From NCBI GenBank assembly GCA_028278125.1, contig JANQEY010000062.1, positions 1 through 59,848 on the forward strand: a stretch of DNA of 59,848 nt, in the 5' to 3' direction. Position 1 is the stretch's first letter; each line of letters starts with the position of its first letter. The position numbers and the translations under genes were made by a program. The DNA is from a bacterium. Lineage in GTDB: Bacteria > Electryoneota > Electryoneia > Electryoneales > Electryoneaceae. The notes under the pieces are model-generated. The model saw only the letters and a program-made list of their open reading frames with translations. It searched no databases and was not told the origin of the DNA. Shown in pieces: positions 55,087 through 59,848 of this stretch.

Positions 55087-57765
55087 ATGAAAGCAAAATC
55101 CTGGTTTATATGTTTTGTTTTATCGTTGGTTTTAATTACATCTGCGTTCGGTCAGGGGGGAGATGTTGTTTTTATTTCCCATGATCCTGTGACATTTGCA
55201 GACGTAGGGCAACCTGTAAGGATAACTGCCACTCTGGAGGGAGATATTCCCAACGACCAGGTTGTCCAGGCTCTCCTTCGCTTCAGGAATAGCAGCGAGG
55301 ACTCTTACGACTACGAAGAAATGATACTCACCATGAACAGGTTCATTGGAGAAATTCCCGGCGACAGGGTGATTTCAACGGGAGTTGAGTATTGTATCGA
55401 GTTTGAACTGCAGGATGGGCGTAAGGTTTCTTTTCCCGCTTCGTTACCAAGGTTAAGCCCTGTAGTAGTCAACGTTCGTGGATATGGAGAGGGTGGAGAC
55501 GAATCAGTAATAATTATCAGCCCTGAACCTGATAAAGCCTCAATGGATAATGAAGTACTTGTCGCTGTAGCCTTCAACCAGGCCCTACGCCAGATTAATC
55601 CCGGTGATGTTATTATCAGGATTGACGGACAGGATCGCACTGGGGAAGCAACTATTACTGAAAATGTCCTCACTGCTCTGGTAAGAGACCTTAGTACCGG
55701 TAAACATCGCTTTGAAATCCTGGTTAAAACCGATGGTACCCCACAAGTCCTGAAAACCTGGTTCTATACACAAAAATCTGGTATTCCGGATATTCCCGTT
55801 AGGGCTAAAAAGCCGTTTTTAGAGAGTGTCCGCGGCGAATTTGGTTTTGAGGGCAGAACCCAGAGGTATAGCGGGCTCGAACAGAGTGTAGCCCGGGAGC
55901 ATTTCTCTCTGAGAGGAAAATGGGGTGATTTTTCTGCCGTTGCACGGGGACGTTTTACCAGTGAAGAACAGGGCAATCTCCAGCCTCAGCACAGGTTCCT
56001 TGTTTCATTCGGGCAACCCTGGTGGAGAATCCGTCTTGGCGACGTCAATCCTCGCTATAATGAGTTGGTCTTATGGGGACGTCGTGTACGTGGCGCGGAA
56101 ATGAACCTGATCTCGAAAAAATTCCGCCTGAACGCTATCTACGGTGAAGTTAACCGTGCTATCGAAGGCCGGTTTGTTGGTGTGGACACAACTTATGCTG
56201 ATGCCAACAATGTTATTACCGAAAATTTCTATTCCGGCGCGACATATAAACGCTGGCTTACAGCCATGAAAATGGGATTTGGCGATCCTGACGAATTTGA
56301 GTTCAGCCTGATTTTCCTTAAATCCAAAGATGAATCGTCATCAATCTCCAATGTTGGTTTCAGGGAAACTGAAAGCTGGGTGATTAATGACGACACCGGC
56401 CAGATTGACACAACCCTGACGATAGTGCCATCAGGGCAAACATATCCAAAGGACAACCTGGTCACAGGTACAGCTATAGAAGCCTTCTTCGATAAAAAAC
56501 GGATCAGCTTTAAGGGAGAAGCGGCGCTATCACTCTACAACAGTAATACCCTGGCAGAACCGTTGGATGAAACGGATCAGTTCAAAAACTTTATCTGGAT
56601 TAACCAGTATTTTGAACCTTTGCCGGAAGAGGATGATTCTACTCAGGGAGACATTAAAACAGATGATATTGTTAAATCGTTGTTTAAAAACGCGGTATCA
56701 TACCAGACCAGGTTACGGCTGCGTTATTACAATAACGACCTGAGTGTCGGCTTAAGACGGATAAGCAAGAGTTATATCACCCTCGGTAATCCTGCCTTGA
56801 TAAGGGATGATGTAGGCTGGTATATCAGGGATAGGATCAGGCTTTTCGAGAACAAGGTCTACCTCAACCTAGGTTGGCAGACCTATCACGACAACCTCTC
56901 GAAAAAGGCAGACAACACGCTCAGTAGGAACGAAATGCTGGTTGGGGTCAGCTTCTTTACGGGCGATATGTACCCGGATCTTTCCTTAACTTATCGTAAC
57001 CAGGTGAATGATAATGACGCAGATTATGATACGACGGGTGCGGAACCGGACCTGGTAGATAGCCGGATTACTAACAACACCAACACATTTAATGTTGGCT
57101 TGAACCACAATCTTTATTTTGGCGAAACTAAAAACTTTGTCAATCTTGGCTTGATCTCGTCAGCCAGGACGGATGATTATAACGAATTTGGCGAATCCGA
57201 TCAGTTTATTTTGTCCCTTGGTTTAATGACTGAATACGAGTTCCCGATGGTTACCCGCCTCAATGTTTCAAATGCAACTCAGCAGGCGATCGGTGGGTTG
57301 ACGGACATCTCTTATACAACGATCAACGCTCGGGCAGAATACCACTTCCTGGACAGGGCTTTAGTGCCATTCTTCGGGCCGGTGCTCCAGTTGGGCAGCG
57401 GGGAAACCAGCGTTCTGCATGAATCCCCGGAAGAACGGCTTGATCCCGATGATTATGTTGATGACCAGGCCTACCAGGATGCAATCGCTGAAGCAGGGCG
57501 AACAGACCGCCGTAAACGTTTGATTGATTTTAATAAAATGGATTGGATCGCTGGATTTGAATACAGATTCAGGCGAAACCATACGGTAAACCTCTACGCC
57601 AGTTTCAGTATGTACCAGGACAACAGCACGTGGCAGTACTGGAACGGCGCGGAATTTGGTGTAGAAGAAACGGAAATTGTCAATGATGGCACTGCAATTA
57701 CCCAGCCAACGGAATACAAACGTGACGATTACCAGGTAACGTTGTCTTATACATACAGGTTCTAG
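55087..57765 (+). CDS. Outer-membrane beta-barrel protein with Ig-like N-terminal region
   Basis: 892 residues from ATG 55087; a TTG at 55060 would only lengthen the signal region. Signal peptide 'FICFVLSLVLITSAFG'. About 230 residues of beta-sandwich domains (one with 'ISPEPDKASMDNEVLVAVAF') precede alternating amphipathic strands with many Asn, Asp and aromatic residues. The last residues are VTLSYTYRF, ending in Phe after alternating hydrophobic residues, the C-terminal signal for BAM-dependent insertion. The function is not recognised. It is flanked by terminators on both sides, so it forms its own transcription unit. Confidence 0.7.
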   Translation: MKAKSWFICFVLSLVLITSAFGQGGDVVFISHDPVTFADVGQPVRITATLEGDIPNDQVVQALLRFRNSSEDSYDYEEMILTMNRFIGEIPGDRVISTGVEYCIEFELQDGRKVSFPASLPRLSPVVVNVRGYGEGGDESVIIISPEPDKASMDNEVLVAVAFNQALRQINPGDVIIRIDGQDRTGEATITENVLTALVRDLSTGKHRFEILVKTDGTPQVLKTWFYTQKSGIPDIPVRAKKPFLESVRGEFGFEGRTQRYSGLEQSVAREHFSLRGKWGDFSAVARGRFTSEEQGNLQPQHRFLVSFGQPWWRIRLGDVNPRYNELVLWGRRVRGAEMNLISKKFRLNAIYGEVNRAIEGRFVGVDTTYADANNVITENFYSGATYKRWLTAMKMGFGDPDEFEFSLIFLKSKDESSSISNVGFRETESWVINDDTGQIDTTLTIVPSGQTYPKDNLVTGTAIEAFFDKKRISFKGEAALSLYNSNTLAEPLDETDQFKNFIWINQYFEPLPEEDDSTQGDIKTDDIVKSLFKNAVSYQTRLRLRYYNNDLSVGLRRISKSYITLGNPALIRDDVGWYIRDRIRLFENKVYLNLGWQTYHDNLSKKADNTLSRNEMLVGVSFFTGDMYPDLSLTYRNQVNDNDADYDTTGAEPDLVDSRITNNTNTFNVGLNHNLYFGETKNFVNLGLISSARTDDYNEFGESDQFILSLGLMTEYEFPMVTRLNVSNATQQAIGGLTDISYTTINARAEYHFLDRALVPFFGPVLQLGSGETSVLHESPEERLDPDDYVDDQAYQDAIAEAGRTDRRKRLIDFNKMDWIAGFEYRFRRNHTVNLYASFSMYQDNSTWQYWNGAEFGVEETEIVNDGTAITQPTEYKRDDYQVTLSYTYRF

Positions 57766-57810
57766 TATATATGGTGTTGCAGTGTGATGAGTTTTAAAGA
57801 GTAAAGATTG

Positions 57811-57840
57811 CCCGGGCTTTAAATGCCCGGGTTTCTCTCT
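57811..57840 (+). terminator. Intrinsic terminator after the outer-membrane protein gene
   Basis: CCCGGGC, a seven-base loop (TTTAAAT), GCCCGGG and then TTTCTCTCT. Seven perfect GC pairs followed by a T-rich tail, 46 bases after the stop at 57765. Confidence 0.8.
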
Positions 57841-57852
57841 CGGCGGTGTAAT

Positions 57853-59848
57853 ATGGGAAGCAAAAAAAAGAGTAAACGCCAGGAAAAACGAATTCCGTTG
57901 TGGTTAGGGCTGGTTGGAAGCCTGTTTGTATCAGCTGTGGTGATGTTAAGCGGTCAAAGAGGCTTAATGAGAGATATTGAGCTGAAGCTGTATGATGCAC
58001 GTTTTGTCTGGCGTGGTCCCCAGAATGTAGATTCCAGTGATATTGTCATTGTAGCTGTAGACGACGAGTCATTTGCCACCCTCGGCTCAAGCTGGCCCTT
58101 TCCCAGGAGCTGGTATGCCCGGTTGATCCGAAATTTGTCAAATGCAGGGGCAAGGTTGATAGTATTCGACATTCAGTTTGTTGAGCCAGATCGCGGAGGT
58201 CCAGCTGAAGACCTGGAACTTGCCAGGGCAACAGGAGAGTTTGCAGATAAAATCATTCATTGTGGGAAAATTTCAGTCTATAGACATCCACGTATTGATA
58301 AGGAAATAAAGCAGGTAGTTGAACCAACTGAAGTAATCAGGGAAACTGGAGCACATTTTGGAATAGTCAATTATGATCCCGACAGGGATGGATTTATCAG
58401 GCAATACAGAACATTTATAGAGAAGGACTCTATCAACTATCTTCCGTTAGCGGTAAAATCGTACCAGATACTAATGGACCTTCCCTCCGACCAGTTCTTC
58501 AGGGACGATCCGGAAAAGATAGTTTTTGGTGACCGTGAAATTCCCCGGATGGCACGTGGAATGCCTACGATGTTGATCAATTTTTATGGGCCGGCAAAGA
58601 CATTTAAGACCTTCAGCCTCGCTTCCGTTCTTGATGACACCGAATTTAACCTGATGAAGGACGACACGGACTATATGCAATGGTTCGTTATGCCCGAAGA
58701 TGAATTTGATATTATGACTATGGTTATGCCGGAAGAGGCCGCTGATGTATTCCGTGATCTCAGAGACGAGAATCCATTCAAAGATAAAATAGTCTTTATT
58801 GGCGCCTCAGCGGCTGAACTCCAGGACAACAAAAAGACACCGTTTTATACTTATACTCAACCGGGAGAAGGCGACTACCAGGAAACACCTGGTGTGGAGG
58901 TCCACGCCAGCGCCCTCCAGACCCTGCTCGATGAATCATTTATTACTAACGTTAAACCCCTCCAGGAGTTTATCCTTATATTTATACTGGCCTTCGGTGT
59001 GTTTCTGGTTAGCAATTATTTTAAGCTTACACCCGGGATAGTATTTACTCTGCTCCTCTTAATAGTCTTAATTCTTGGTGTCTTCTACCTTTTTATAAAT
59101 CACCGAATCTGGATTTCTCTTGCGATGCCAGCTCTCTCGATACTATTCGCCTGGATTGTAACCACGGTAATTCGCTATATCATCGTTCAGCGGGAAAAGG
59201 CAATGATTAAAGGCATGTTCTCTCAGTACGTTCCCAAGAAGGTTGTCAGCGAACTTATTGATAATCCCGACATGCTGAAGCTGGGCGGTGAAAAGAGGCG
59301 GATGACTGCGCTGTTTACAGACGTTGCCGGCTTTACCAGTGTTTCGGAAAAACTGTCCCCGGAAGAACTTGTTCATCTCTTGAATGAATATCTCTCTGAA
59401 ATGTCCAGGATTTGCCTTGATAACGAAGGAATCATCGACAAATACGAGGGTGACCTGATCATGGCGGAGTGGGGCGCCCCGATTTTCTTCCAGAATCATG
59501 CAGAAAAAGCGTGCATTGCGGCCTTGAATATGCAGAAGCGTTTGGCAGAACTGCGTCAACAATGGCATGGAGAGGGAAGGCCTGAGCTGTTCAGCAGGGT
59601 GGGAATCAATACCGGTGAAATGATTGTCGGCAACATGGGTTGCCTTGAAGTGTTCGATTACACGGTAATGGGCGATGCCGTTAACCTGGCTAGCAGGCTG
59701 GAAGGTGCCAATAAATCATATGGAACATCCATTATGATCGGGCCGGAAACAAGGGCGGATATCTCGGATACTTTTATTACCCGCACACTGGACGATATCA
59801 GGGTCAAGGGTAAACTTGAGCCTGTGCGGGTATATGAACTGATTGCCT
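57853..59848 (+). CDS. CHASE2-domain class III nucleotide cyclase; 3' end truncated by the window
   Basis: The frame is open to the window end; 665 residues are visible from ATG 57853. A first membrane helix at 'IPLWLGLVGSLFVSAVVML', then a CHASE2 extracellular sensor (about 40-370; 'IELKLYDARFVWRGP', 'DIVIVAVDDESFATLG.SWPFPRSWYARLI'), three helices (about 370-440) and a class III cyclase domain. Catalytic features: FTDVAGFTS with the first metal Asp, DKYEGDLIMAEWGAP with the second Asp and a Lys, GINTGEMIVGN and VMGDAVNLASRLEG. The Lys and the Asp of DAVN favour ATP, so an adenylate cyclase is most likely. It would sense an unknown extracellular or periplasmic signal. FecR and barrel genes lie upstream. 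Confidence 0.9.
   Translation, partial: MGSKKKSKRQEKRIPLWLGLVGSLFVSAVVMLSGQRGLMRDIELKLYDARFVWRGPQNVDSSDIVIVAVDDESFATLGSSWPFPRSWYARLIRNLSNAGARLIVFDIQFVEPDRGGPAEDLELARATGEFADKIIHCGKISVYRHPRIDKEIKQVVEPTEVIRETGAHFGIVNYDPDRDGFIRQYRTFIEKDSINYLPLAVKSYQILMDLPSDQFFRDDPEKIVFGDREIPRMARGMPTMLINFYGPAKTFKTFSLASVLDDTEFNLMKDDTDYMQWFVMPEDEFDIMTMVMPEEAADVFRDLRDENPFKDKIVFIGASAAELQDNKKTPFYTYTQPGEGDYQETPGVEVHASALQTLLDESFITNVKPLQEFILIFILAFGVFLVSNYFKLTPGIVFTLLLLIVLILGVFYLFINHRIWISLAMPALSILFAWIVTTVIRYIIVQREKAMIKGMFSQYVPKKVVSELIDNPDMLKLGGEKRRMTALFTDVAGFTSVSEKLSPEELVHLLNEYLSEMSRICLDNEGIIDKYEGDLIMAEWGAPIFFQNHAEKACIAALNMQKRLAELRQQWHGEGRPELFSRVGINTGEMIVGNMGCLEVFDYTVMGDAVNLASRLEGANKSYGTSIMIGPETRADISDTFITRTLDDIRVKGKLEPVRVYELIA

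Overview
This is a chromosomal window carrying the replication-initiation region of a Gram-negative bacterium, probably an uncultured member of the Fibrobacteres-Chlorobi-Bacteroidetes (FCB) group such as the Marinimicrobia, Zixibacteria, KSB1 or Electryonea-like lineages. The evidence is indirect. Two large secreted proteins end in a YPNPFNS-type, type IX-like sorting domain. Outer-membrane proteins, an MsbA-like exporter and a heptosyltransferase-like protein point to an outer membrane. No 16S gene, tRNA gene, CRISPR array or intact mobile element was seen.

Layout. 0-3.6 kb: end of a gingipain-like (C25) secreted peptidase. 3.8-8 kb: a secreted beta-propeller protein, a helical-repeat protein and a CCA-adding-type nucleotidyltransferase. 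8-9.6 kb (minus): a GAF/AAA+/Fis regulator whose ATPase motifs are degraded. 9.6-15.8 kb: dnaA, an AT-rich intergenic oriC candidate with DnaA boxes, dnaN, dciA (DUF721) and gyrB, with no recF. 16-18.8 kb: a compact peptide-modification operon of a 43-aa precursor-like peptide, a Ser-His S26 peptidase, a nucleotidyltransferase, a PqqD-like protein and an HPr-kinase-like protein. 18.9-24.5 kb: polysaccharide export and polymerisation (SLBB exporter, Wzc-like protein, Wzy/ligase, methyltransferase). 24.5-31.7 kb (minus): rpmH, rnpA, yidD, yidC, mnmE, mnmG, rsmG, with two parS sites. 31.9-39.4 kb: MsbA-like ABC transporter, two GT4 enzymes, one GT9 enzyme and a polymerase-PHP fusion. 39.7-42.3 kb: clpB. 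42.3-46.2 kb: TetR regulator, nitroreductase and an HD-GYP response regulator among gene-poor DNA. 46.3-59.8 kb: secreted and envelope proteins, a secreted LIM-DA1-like metallopeptidase, a FecR protein, an outer-membrane barrel and a CHASE2 nucleotide cyclase cut by the right edge.

How it fits together. The replication genes and the rpmH-rsmG block are normally neighbours on either side of the origin. Here they are about 9-15 kb apart and converge, with a surface-polysaccharide locus inserted between them. The standout candidate is the 16-18.8 kb operon. Its peptide carries a lasso-type leader motif, and its enzymes match lasso accessory functions, but the lasso cyclase and transglutaminase-like protease are absent. 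Other unusual items are the secreted bacterial LIM-DA1-like peptidase, the polymerase-PHP fusion, the rnpA frameshift at a homopolymer, and parS sites without parAB. All functional statements come from reading motifs; no database search was run.
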